NCBI GenBank assembly: GCA_002722795.1
Contig: PBMY01000025.1
Location: 1 to 64,000 of the forward strand
Source: Crocinitomicaceae bacterium
GTDB lineage: Bacteria > Bacteroidota > Bacteroidia > Flavobacteriales_D > Sanyastnellaceae
Reading direction: 5' to 3'
DNA: 64,000 bases
In this document: positions 57,364-64,000 of the stretch, in pieces
Numbering within the stretch: position 1 is the first letter of the stretch
How the letters are laid out: each line of letters opens with the position of its first letter
Position numbers and translations under genes: made by a program
Notes under the pieces: model-generated
Told to the model about the DNA's origin: nothing
Seen by the model: the letters and a program-made list of their open reading frames with translations, nothing else
The model's database searches: none

Positions 57364-58109
57364 GGCCTTGTAGAATACGCTGACGTAGTTGAGGCTGCCT
57401 TTTTAGTGCTCTCGCCTTTATAGTGTATTATTTGGGTGTCAGTGAAATAATGATTCTCCCATCCGCCTTTGATAATTCTCCAACTGAGATCAATGTCTTC
57501 TCCGTACATGAAGAAATCCTCATCGAGGACGCCAACCTGTTCAAGAGCCTCTGCCCTCATCCACATAAAGGCTCCGCTAAGGATGTCTATTTGAGAGGTT
57601 TGGTCCTTATCTAGATGTCCTGCGTAGTACGAGTTTAGATTAGTGGATTTAGGTGCAAGCCTATAAATCCCTGAAATGCGACACATTGATGCCCAAGGGG
57701 TGGGAATTCCTCGCTTGCTTTCAGGTAGGTAGGCACCACCGCCATCGTACATGGGAACACCGAGGCCGCCGAGTTTGGCATTCTTATCAGAATATTCAAT
57801 ACAAGCCTTAAAAGTGTTTTCAGAAACAACAGTGTCAGGGTTAAGTAGTAAAATATACTCACCCTTTGCAAGGGCTATAGCCTGATTGTTGGCAACAGAA
57901 AAACCTGTGTTTTCCTTATTCTCAATGAGTTTGACCCAAGGAAATTTGCGCTTCACAATTTCACAAGTTCCATCAACTGAATCATTATCCACTACAAAAA
58001 CCTCAATCTGATCTGCTACTACTTTAGAAATCGCTCGCTCAACAGACACAAGACATTGTGTGAGGAATCCCTCAACATTGTAGCTTACTATGATTACGCT
58101 CAACTTCAT
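57357..58109 (-). CDS. GT2 rhamnosyltransferase-like enzyme
   Basis: A 250-residue GT-A protein. SVIIVSYNVEGFLTQCLVSV (about 4-23), VFVVDNDSVDGTCEIVKRKFP (about 38-58), NTGFSVANNQAIALAKGEYILLLNPDTVV (about 66-94; NPDT is the metal-binding site) and DEDFFMYGEDIDLSWRIIKGGW (about 205-226) are the usual marks of RfbF/WbbL-type rhamnosyltransferases. It probably acts in O-antigen or exopolysaccharide synthesis. It shares a base with the recR stop (TAATG) and overlaps the sugar-transferase-like gene by 7 bases; fused forms of this pair would not surprise. Confidence 0.9.
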   Translation of the reverse strand: MKLSVIIVSYNVEGFLTQCLVSVERAISKVVADQIEVFVVDNDSVDGTCEIVKRKFPWVKLIENKENTGFSVANNQAIALAKGEYILLLNPDTVVSENTFKACIEYSDKNAKLGGLGVPMYDGGGAYLPESKRGIPTPWASMCRISGIYRLAPKSTNLNSYYAGHLDKDQTSQIDILSGAFMWMRAEALEQVGVLDEDFFMYGEDIDLSWRIIKGGWENHYFTDTQIIHYKGESTKKAASTTSAYSTRPC

Positions 58110-58723
58110 TATTGTGCCTTGTAAGCAGTTCTGTTTTCAATAGACCTTGAAAGTGTTGCTTCGTCAGCATATTGAAGAGATTCTCCAACAGCCACTCCCC
58201 TAGCTAGAGATGTAACTGTAGTATTTAATGTGTTGAGCTTTTTAAAGAGATAGAACGATGTGGTTTCGCCTTCCATGGTAGCTGAAAGGGCAAAAATCAC
58301 CTCAGTTTTTTCAGTCGTAGAGCTCACTCTTTCAATTAGAGTTTGAATAAACAAGTCAGATGGGCCAATCCCATCCATGGGACTAATAACGCCACCAAGA
58401 ACGTGATACAGCCCCCTGTAATTGCCTAAGCTTTCAATGGCTAAAAGATCTCGAATGTCTTCAACTACACAGATTGTATTCGCATCTCGACCCGTGCTAT
58501 TGCAAATGCTGCAAATATTGTCTTCAGTGAGATTGTGGCAAACATCGCAGGGCTTTACTCCGTCGCTCATTGCCTTTAGCGCATCTGCTAGCTGGTGCAC
58601 TCTTTCAGGATCCTTTCTCAATAGGCTGAGAGCTAATCTCAGAGCAGTTCTTCTACCAATTCCTGGTAGAGTTGCAATCTGATCTACAGCTGCTTCTATG
58701 AGTCTTGAGGGTAGTTGATCCAC
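58109..58723 (-). CDS. recR: recombination mediator protein RecR
   Basis: A 204-residue protein of the RecFOR pathway that helps load RecA on gapped DNA. It has a helix-hairpin-helix region (about 10-40, LPGIGRRTALRLALSLL), a four-cysteine zinc finger (CDVCHN then CSICNS, about 58-77), a Toprim domain (about 80-175, ICVVEDIRDLLAIE) and a C-terminal Walker-like segment (TSLARGVAVGESLQYAD). The GTG at 58723 (MDQLPSRLIEAAV) is preferred over a GTG at 58750: it matches family length, and the -7-like box lies inside the longer form. Confidence 0.93.
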   Translation of the reverse strand: MDQLPSRLIEAAVDQIATLPGIGRRTALRLALSLLRKDPERVHQLADALKAMSDGVKPCDVCHNLTEDNICSICNSTGRDANTICVVEDIRDLLAIESLGNYRGLYHVLGGVISPMDGIGPSDLFIQTLIERVSSTTEKTEVIFALSATMEGETTSFYLFKKLNTLNTTVTSLARGVAVGESLQYADEATLSRSIENRTAYKAQ

Positions 58724-58727
58724 GGTG

Positions 58728-58735
58728 TAAAGATA
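58728..58735 (-). promoter_or_regulatory. -7-like box 4 bases before recR
   Basis: On the minus strand TATCTTTA is followed by CACC and the GTG start at 58723. Same sequence and offset as the hutH box; it supports the shorter RecR. Confidence 0.45.
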
Positions 58736-58761
58736 GTCAGGCAAACTCACCGCTCGAACCT

Positions 58762-58769
58762 TACATTTG
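58762..58769 (+). promoter_or_regulatory. consensus -7 box 4 bases before the SSS symporter
   Basis: TACATTTG, identical to the mnmA and trmD boxes, then GTCT and the ATG at 58774. It excludes the longer reading frame beginning at 58705 and predicts a leaderless message. Confidence 0.65.
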
Positions 58770-58773
58770 GTCT

Positions 58774-60267
58774 ATGACTCCAATGACATTTCTACTTATA
58801 GCTTTAGGCTATGTGGGCGTTCTTTTTACCATTGCTCATTTTACTAGCGACAGAAGCAAAGCAAGTGATTTTTACTTGGCAGGCAAAGCAGCACCGTGGT
58901 ACGTGGTTGCTTTTGGGATGATTGGTGCTACGCTTAGTGGAGTAACATTTATTTCCGTTCCTGGATGGGTTGGGTCTCAGAACTGGACATACCTGCAGAT
59001 GATGATGGGGTTTTGTGCGGGATACGGATTCATTATGTACTTCCTCCTACCCCTTTACTACAGGCTAGGAGTCACGAGTATTTATACTTATTTGGACGAG
59101 AGGTTTGGCTCTAAAGCGTATAAAACTGGGGCGTCTTTTTTCCTTTTAAGCCGAACCATAGGTGCATCCTTCAGGCTGTTCTTGGTGGCTTTAGTCGTAG
59201 AAATTGCCTTCTTAGAGCCAATGTATGGTGGTGCTATCCCTAACTGGGCTTTCGCCGCCACGGTGATAGTTGTGCTTTCAGTGATTTACTTCTACACTAA
59301 AAAGGGTGGTATGGCTACTGTAATTTGGACAGATACAGTCCAAACCGCGTGCATGCTAGGTGCCGTCATCTTATCCATCCTTGCCATTGCTAAGGCGCAA
59401 GACGTGAGCTTTTCTAGAATACCGGCATTGGTGGAATCTAGCGGTATGACTCAAATCTTTGAGCTTGAAGATTGGAAGGCTCCAAATCATTTTGTCAAGC
59501 ACTTCATTGCCGGGATATTCCTCTGCATTGCTATGACAGGCCTAGACCAAGACATGATGCAGAAAAACCTTACGTGTAAGGACTTGAAGTCAGCCCAAAA
59601 AAACATGGGAACTTTCACATTCATTCTCTTCTTTGCGAACATACTGTTCCTTGCTTTAGGAGCCCTGCTGTATGTGCAGGCTGAGCACGAAGGGTTAGCA
59701 CTACCTGAGCAGACGGACAAGCTGTATCCCATGCTAGCTTTAGGCGGATCTTTAGGGATGTGGATTGGTGGAGTATTCTTGGTGGGGCTGCTTGCTGCCG
59801 CATTTAGTTCTGCGGATTCGGCTATGACTGCACTGACGACTTCTACTTGTGTTGATTTGATTGGGACTGAAAAAATAGAGGAGCATCGTGCATTAAGAAT
59901 TCGTCAGAATGTACACATTGGTGTTGCTGGGGTGTTGCTGATTGTGATAATGATTTTCAGGTCGATAAATGACCAAAGCGCAGTAGCCGCATTGTTCACC
60001 GCGGCGAACTATACATATGGTCCCCTTTTGGGATTATTTTTCTACGGGATATTCACAAAACGAATGCCTTTGGATAAATTCATTCCTTATGTTGCGATTG
60101 CTGCACCCGTAATATGCTATATGTTAGAGCATTACCTAAACAGTAAATACGGCTTCAGTTTTGGCTTTGCCCTACTCCCAGTAAACGGAATAATAACTGC
60201 TATAGGACTCGTTTTACTCCCACATAAGGAATTACCTTTGGGGGCGAATTTTGTACCTAAAAACTAG
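58774..60267 (+). CDS. sodium:solute symporter (SSS family)
   Basis: A 497-residue, about 13-helix transporter. Near the N-terminus, SDRSKASDFYLAGKAAPWYVVAFGMIGATLSGVTFISVPGW (about 24-64, seen in parts) is the first sodium-site segment. Others are GTYLDERFGSKAYK-like YTYLDERFG (about 107-115), GGMATVIWTDTVQT (about 180-193) and AAAFSSADSAMTALTTS (about 340-356, with the Ser/Ser/Asp sodium ligands). SSS carriers take up sugars, amino acids, vitamins or ions with sodium; the substrate is not evident. The start is fixed by the -7 box and by removing a charged extension. Confidence 0.9.
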   Translation: MTPMTFLLIALGYVGVLFTIAHFTSDRSKASDFYLAGKAAPWYVVAFGMIGATLSGVTFISVPGWVGSQNWTYLQMMMGFCAGYGFIMYFLLPLYYRLGVTSIYTYLDERFGSKAYKTGASFFLLSRTIGASFRLFLVALVVEIAFLEPMYGGAIPNWAFAATVIVVLSVIYFYTKKGGMATVIWTDTVQTACMLGAVILSILAIAKAQDVSFSRIPALVESSGMTQIFELEDWKAPNHFVKHFIAGIFLCIAMTGLDQDMMQKNLTCKDLKSAQKNMGTFTFILFFANILFLALGALLYVQAEHEGLALPEQTDKLYPMLALGGSLGMWIGGVFLVGLLAAAFSSADSAMTALTTSTCVDLIGTEKIEEHRALRIRQNVHIGVAGVLLIVIMIFRSINDQSAVAALFTAANYTYGPLLGLFFYGIFTKRMPLDKFIPYVAIAAPVICYMLEHYLNSKYGFSFGFALLPVNGIITAIGLVLLPHKELPLGANFVPKN

Positions 60268-60279
60268 TTTCAAAACGGC

Positions 60280-61476
60280 ATGAATAACCGCACCTCAGAC
60301 CTTCTAAACAGCTTATCTGAATCAGCAACAATCGCAATGGCCAAAATGGCTCGCGAGCTCAAGGCATCAGGCATTGATGTTATCTCTCTTTCATTAGGGG
60401 AACCAGATTTCGACACTCCTGAGTCACTAAAGCAAGCAGGTGTCAATGCAATAAATGCAAACGACACTCACTACACCCCTGTAGCTGGAACAGTTAGAGT
60501 AAGAGAAGCAATTTCTAAGAAATTCAAAAGAGATAACGGACTCGAATATGCACTAGACCAAATCGTAGTAAGCAACGGCGCAAAGCAAAGTATTGCTAAC
60601 ATAGTTTTATCTATTGTGAATCCAGGTGACGAAGTGATTTTGCCTGCACCTTACTGGGTTAGTTACGCTGAGATTGTAAAGCTTGCAAAGGGAGTTCCAA
60701 TTGTACTGCCAACTAGCATTGACGACGACTACAAGATCAAGCCTGAGGCTCTCGCAGCAGCTATCAACGAAAAGACTCGCATGGTGATTTATTCTTCACC
60801 CTGTAACCCTTCTGGATCTGTATACACTCTTGAAGAAACTCAGGCCATCGCCGAGGTGCTTCTTCAAAACAACAACATTATCACAATTAGCGATGAGATT
60901 TATGAGCTTATCAACTTTACTCCCAAGCATGCTAGTCTTGCCGGCATTCCAGGGATGATGGATAGAGTGGTGACTGTAAATGGTGTGAGTAAGGGATTCG
61001 CTATGACTGGTTGGAGACTTGGTTACATTGGGGCTCCTAAATGGATTGCTGCCGCTTGTAATAAGATTCAAGGCCAAATCACATCAGCACCTTGTTCCAT
61101 TGCCCAGGCTGCCGCTGCTGCCGCAGTAGACGCAGATCCAAGTATTGCCAATGAGATGCTAGAAGCATTCCTAAGAAGAAGAGACCAAATGCTTGCAGAT
61201 CTTAATGGCATTCTAGGTATTAAACTCAACAAGCCAATGGGTGCATTTTACCTATTCCCGGATATCAGCGGGCTATTTGGCAAATCTTATAACGGAAAAA
61301 CTCTTAGCAATTCTGACGACGTTGCAATGTTCTTAATTGAAGAGGCACACGTAGCAACTGTAAGCGGTTCAGCTTTCGGGACACCTGAGTGCATTCGCAT
61401 CAGTTACGCTGCAGCTGATGAAGTTCTTGCAGAAGCAGCAAGCCGAATTAGAGAGGCCGTGAGTAAATTGGCTTAA
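60280..61476 (+). CDS. class I pyridoxal-phosphate aminotransferase (aspartate aminotransferase type)
   Basis: A 398-residue fold-type I aminotransferase of the Ib subgroup. SLGEPDFDTPESLKQAG (about 38-54) and HYTPVAGTVRVREAI (about 65-79) match the N-terminal lid; SNGAKQSI (about 100-107), SSPCNPSGSVY (about 169-179), SDEIYELI (about 203-210) and VSKGFAMTGWRLGY (about 236-249, with the PLP Lys) follow. The C-terminal Arg in ECIRISYA binds the carboxylate. Length and motifs fit the AspB/AspC-Ib family, which makes aspartate and may accept prephenate. It lies 12 bases after the symporter. Confidence 0.92.
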   Translation: MNNRTSDLLNSLSESATIAMAKMARELKASGIDVISLSLGEPDFDTPESLKQAGVNAINANDTHYTPVAGTVRVREAISKKFKRDNGLEYALDQIVVSNGAKQSIANIVLSIVNPGDEVILPAPYWVSYAEIVKLAKGVPIVLPTSIDDDYKIKPEALAAAINEKTRMVIYSSPCNPSGSVYTLEETQAIAEVLLQNNNIITISDEIYELINFTPKHASLAGIPGMMDRVVTVNGVSKGFAMTGWRLGYIGAPKWIAAACNKIQGQITSAPCSIAQAAAAAAVDADPSIANEMLEAFLRRRDQMLADLNGILGIKLNKPMGAFYLFPDISGLFGKSYNGKTLSNSDDVAMFLIEEAHVATVSGSAFGTPECIRISYAAADEVLAEAASRIREAVSKLA

Positions 61477-61485
61477 AAATCCCAA

Positions 61486-62460
61486 ATGACTTTCCCGATT
61501 AATCGTATTTCAAAACTTACTGCGCTTGTGGTTGGCGATGTTATGATTGATGCATATCTGTGGGGGGAAATAAACAGACAAAGTCCTGAATCTCCAGTCC
61601 CCGTTTTACTGAAATCAGGGAAAGACTCTAGAATTGGAGGTGCTGGAAATGTTGCTAGAAACATCTTAGCAATGGGAGCTAAAGTTCATCTTGCTTCAGT
61701 TATTGGCAACGACATAAGCGGTAAGTATTTAGAGCAGTTGCTTGAAGAAATAGGCATTGGAACAGGTGCTGTAATAACTGAGCATGCTCGAACAACTACA
61801 GTGAAAACTCGAATGATTGAGGGGACTAAGCACATGCTTAGAGTCGATGAGGAAACCACTGATCCTATAAATGGTGACTCAACCCAAAAGTTGAAGTCTG
61901 AAATTGTCAAACTTTTAGATTCTCAGCAAATTGATGTAATCATAATTGAGGATTACGACAAGGGAGTTATGAGCAAAAAGTTTGCTAGGTTTTTGATTGA
62001 CTTAGCAGCTTCACGAAACATACCTACAACTGTAGACCCAAAACTTGATAACTTCCATTCTTACAAAGGAGTTGATCTCTTTAAACCAAACCTCAAAGAG
62101 CTTAGAGAGGGTTTGGGATTAGAAGTAAACCCAAATCACAAATATTCGCTAGAAAGTGCAGTAGAAACGCTGCATCAAGTCCTTACACCTAAAATGAGTC
62201 TTACCACTCTTGGTGCAGGCGGAATGTGGCTGCATTCTTCAGAAGTTAATCATCATTATCAAAATGGAATTGCCAGAAACGTTGTTGATGTCAGCGGAGC
62301 TGGAGATACAGTTATAGCTGTTGCTTCTCTTATGCTTGCAGCAGGTGCAGGTGATTTGGAAATAGCTAAAGCAGCTAATATTGCTGGAGGACAGGTTTGC
62401 GAAAAGAGTGGAGTCGTTATGGTTGATTCAAATGCATTAGCAAAGGAATTTGAAGCATGA
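61486..62460 (+). CDS. rfaE1: D-beta-D-heptose 7-phosphate kinase, PfkB family
   Basis: A 324-residue ribokinase-fold protein. VVGDVMIDAYLWGEINRQSPESPVPVL (about 15-41) is the characteristic start of HldE/RfaE kinase domains; GGAGNVARNILAMGAKVHLASVIGND (about 50-75) is the PfkB motif 1 and VVDVSGAGDTVIAVASL (about 266-282) the catalytic-Asp motif 2. It phosphorylates heptose-7-phosphate at O1 on the way to ADP-heptose for the lipopolysaccharide core. The nucleotidyltransferase domain (RfaE2) is absent, so it must be a separate gene. The stop overlaps the trkH start as ATGA. Confidence 0.9.
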   Translation: MTFPINRISKLTALVVGDVMIDAYLWGEINRQSPESPVPVLLKSGKDSRIGGAGNVARNILAMGAKVHLASVIGNDISGKYLEQLLEEIGIGTGAVITEHARTTTVKTRMIEGTKHMLRVDEETTDPINGDSTQKLKSEIVKLLDSQQIDVIIIEDYDKGVMSKKFARFLIDLAASRNIPTTVDPKLDNFHSYKGVDLFKPNLKELREGLGLEVNPNHKYSLESAVETLHQVLTPKMSLTTLGAGGMWLHSSEVNHHYQNGIARNVVDVSGAGDTVIAVASLMLAAGAGDLEIAKAANIAGGQVCEKSGVVMVDSNALAKEFEA

Positions 62461-64000
62461 CTTTAAGGGACTTTAGAGAAAAGGTGAATCTGGGACTTTA
62501 CGAATCAAAGTCTAGAAACTTGAAGATTCTCAAGATCATCAACCTTTTCATTTCTCTGACTGCTCTTGTAATTCTTTCAATCTATTACGGATTTCCTCAA
62601 ACAGAAGAAACCTCAATAGGCCTAATAAGTTTTATAAAATTCAGTTTTGGGTTTTATGTGTTGCATTATCTCATTAGGCTGATATACGACTTTCACCCAT
62701 CTACATTTATCAAAGATAATTGGTTTGAAGGGGTGGTGATGCTTCTTCTAGTTGTTGAGGGAATAGGAGATTTGTTTTTTGACCGATTGCTTTTAGAACC
62801 ACTACTTATAGCAATGGGATTTGATTCATATACTGACTTTTCAACCATCTTTATTCAACTGTATTTCGTTGTGGTTGTGGTTGCGGAATTGATGCGTAAG
62901 GGCAGTGTTTTACCTAGAATAAAAATGCACCCTGCAGTGCTTTTTATAATGAGTTTTTTAGGGATTACAATAGTAGGCACTCTATTATTAATGATGCCTG
63001 AAATGACTAAAAATGGTGGTGGAATGAATTCTTTAGATGCTTTATTTACATCTACTTCTGCCACTTGTGTAACAGGATTAATGGTGGAGGATGCAATGAC
63101 TTTTTTCACTTTTAAAGGCCAAATTGTACTACTAATTCTTATTCAACTTGGCGGACTTAATGTGATTGCATTTGCTTCGTTCCTTGCATTAGCATCAAGA
63201 TTTGGAGTGAGTGTAAGACAACATGATGTAATTGAGGATTTCGTTAACGAAGACAGTTTTTTAAGCGGTAAGAATACTCTTAAAAAAGTAATAAGCTGGT
63301 GTATATCTATAGAAATAATTGGGTCTATAGCACTTGCATTTGCTTGGTCAAATGGGGTTGAATTTAGGACCTTAGGCGATAGAGTTTTCTCTTCAGTATT
63401 CCATAGTGTTAGTGCGTTTAATAATGCTGGAATAACACTGTTTACTGATGGTTTGGCCCACGCTAGCGTTAGTACAAATTGGGCTGCTCATTGGGTGGTA
63501 ACCATACTTGTGTTTATTGGTGCTTTAGGTATGGTAGCTCTATTTGACATTTTTGAACCCATTAAGCTAAGAGAAAGAAAAGCCGCTCCATGGAAGGGGT
63601 TTGGTTTTGCTACTAAAATTGCGCTTTATTTTTCTCTAATTCTAGTTGCTATCGGTGCTATTTCATTTGCGGTTCTTGAATGGCATGGTGTGATGGATGG
63701 TATGAGTTTATACGGCAAATTCACAACCTCAATTTTCCAAAGCGTTACAAGAACATCAGGTTTCAACACTATAGACATTGGATCAGTTGGTATTCCAATG
63801 CTGTTCTTATTTATTATATTAATGTTTATTGGAGCTTCGTCTTCTTCAACTGGTGGTGGAATTAAAACCTCAACATTAAGCGTAGTCTTATCTGACGTTT
63901 GGAGAACTGTTAGGGGATTAGACCACGTACACTTATATAAGAGAACTATCAGCCCCATGCTAAGATCAAGAGCTTATAGTGTTCTTTTATTCTTCATTTT
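62457..64000 (+). CDS. trkH: TrkH/KtrB-family potassium transporter, 3' end beyond window
   Basis: An open frame of 514 codons running off the right edge, starting MTLRDFREKVNLGLYESK. Two or three extra N-terminal helices (about 22-150) precede the channel-like core. The repeated pore segments are visible: TSTSATCVTGLMV (about 202-214), SAFNNAGITLFT (about 320-331), TRTSGFNTIDIGS (about 433-445) and, near the edge, SSSSTGGGIKTS (about 462-473). Each has the selectivity-filter glycine. TrkH takes up potassium with a cytoplasmic TrkA-type regulator, not seen here. Coupled to rfaE1 by a 4-base overlap. Confidence 0.92.
   Translation, partial: MTLRDFREKVNLGLYESKSRNLKILKIINLFISLTALVILSIYYGFPQTEETSIGLISFIKFSFGFYVLHYLIRLIYDFHPSTFIKDNWFEGVVMLLLVVEGIGDLFFDRLLLEPLLIAMGFDSYTDFSTIFIQLYFVVVVVAELMRKGSVLPRIKMHPAVLFIMSFLGITIVGTLLLMMPEMTKNGGGMNSLDALFTSTSATCVTGLMVEDAMTFFTFKGQIVLLILIQLGGLNVIAFASFLALASRFGVSVRQHDVIEDFVNEDSFLSGKNTLKKVISWCISIEIIGSIALAFAWSNGVEFRTLGDRVFSSVFHSVSAFNNAGITLFTDGLAHASVSTNWAAHWVVTILVFIGALGMVALFDIFEPIKLRERKAAPWKGFGFATKIALYFSLILVAIGAISFAVLEWHGVMDGMSLYGKFTTSIFQSVTRTSGFNTIDIGSVGIPMLFLFIILMFIGASSSSTGGGIKTSTLSVVLSDVWRTVRGLDHVHLYKRTISPMLRSRAYSVLLFFI

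Noticed and set aside
62855-63958. Minus-strand ORFs at the right end
   Set aside because: They lie opposite the long open plus-strand trkH frame, which has clear pore motifs and only lacks a stop because the window ends.

Overview
The window looks like a chromosomal segment of a low-GC member of the Bacteroidota, most likely Flavobacteriales (Cryomorphaceae-like; the family is inference). Supporting signs are two proteins ending in a gliding-motility/type IX (T9SS) C-terminal domain, PKD-rich surface proteins, an S46 dipeptidyl-peptidase, a PorE-like TPR/PD40/OmpA protein, fused FtcD, and repeated TAnnTTTG-type -7 promoter boxes, the Bacteroidota promoter signature. There are no insertion sequences, phage genes, CRISPR arrays, tRNAs or 16S/23S rRNA. 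Coding density is very high, and no gap without a gene exceeds 300 bases.

Layout. 0.1-7.1 kb (+): a membrane TPR protein, ribH, a GT-C glycosyltransferase and two M1 metallopeptidases flanking a biotin transporter (bioY). 7.1-12.9 kb (-): a 1281-residue secreted CUB/P-domain/PKD protein, then an ECF sigma factor overlapping a one-helix PKD/CHU_C protein. 13-17.5 kb: mnmA, a polyprenyl-phosphate GT2, the SRP RNA gene (unannotated by protein prediction), accC and a zinc-less sirtuin. 17.5-23.1 kb (+): a DEDD exonuclease coupled to a cytochrome c maturation set ccmB-ccmC-ccmD-like-ccmE-ccmF, with a CXXXY CcmE. 23.1-30.2 kb (+): a DUF2520 protein, a KdsC-like phosphatase, yidC, a DUF6438 lipoprotein, a DPP7-like peptidase, trmD and rplS. 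30.2-33.2 kb (-): ftcD and hutI. 33.3-45.6 kb (+): aroC, a dicarboxylate symporter, a PorE-like/TPR/outer-membrane barrel set, gyrB and an SDR. 45.6-47.9 kb (-): an ICMT-like methyltransferase and hutH. 48-52.8 kb (+): an M16 pair, ftsE and a GT2. 52.8-58.7 kb (-): a GT4, a DnaQ-like exonuclease, a lipoyl E2, a catalytically gutted sugar-transferase-like protein, a GT2 and recR. 58.8-64 kb (+): an SSS symporter, an aminotransferase, rfaE1 and trkH, which runs off the window.

How genes fit together. hutH, hutI and ftcD are three of the four histidine-to-glutamate steps; hutU is not here. The ccm set plus CXXXY CcmE resembles the minimal System I*. The envelope theme recurs: LPS/glycan glycosyltransferases, heptose kinase, Kdo-8-P phosphatase, YidC and SRP RNA for membrane insertion, and secreted peptidases.

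Most interesting leads: (1) -7 boxes lying only 3-7 bases before start codons, predicting leaderless or near-leaderless mRNAs and correcting several starts; (2) an ECF sigma factor with a putative transmembrane anti-sigma partner carrying a PKD and a CHU_C-like domain in the periplasm; (3) a dyad-symmetric 26-bp divergent hutI/aroC promoter; (4) CXXXY-type CcmE. All calls come from reading the sequence by eye; no database search was run.
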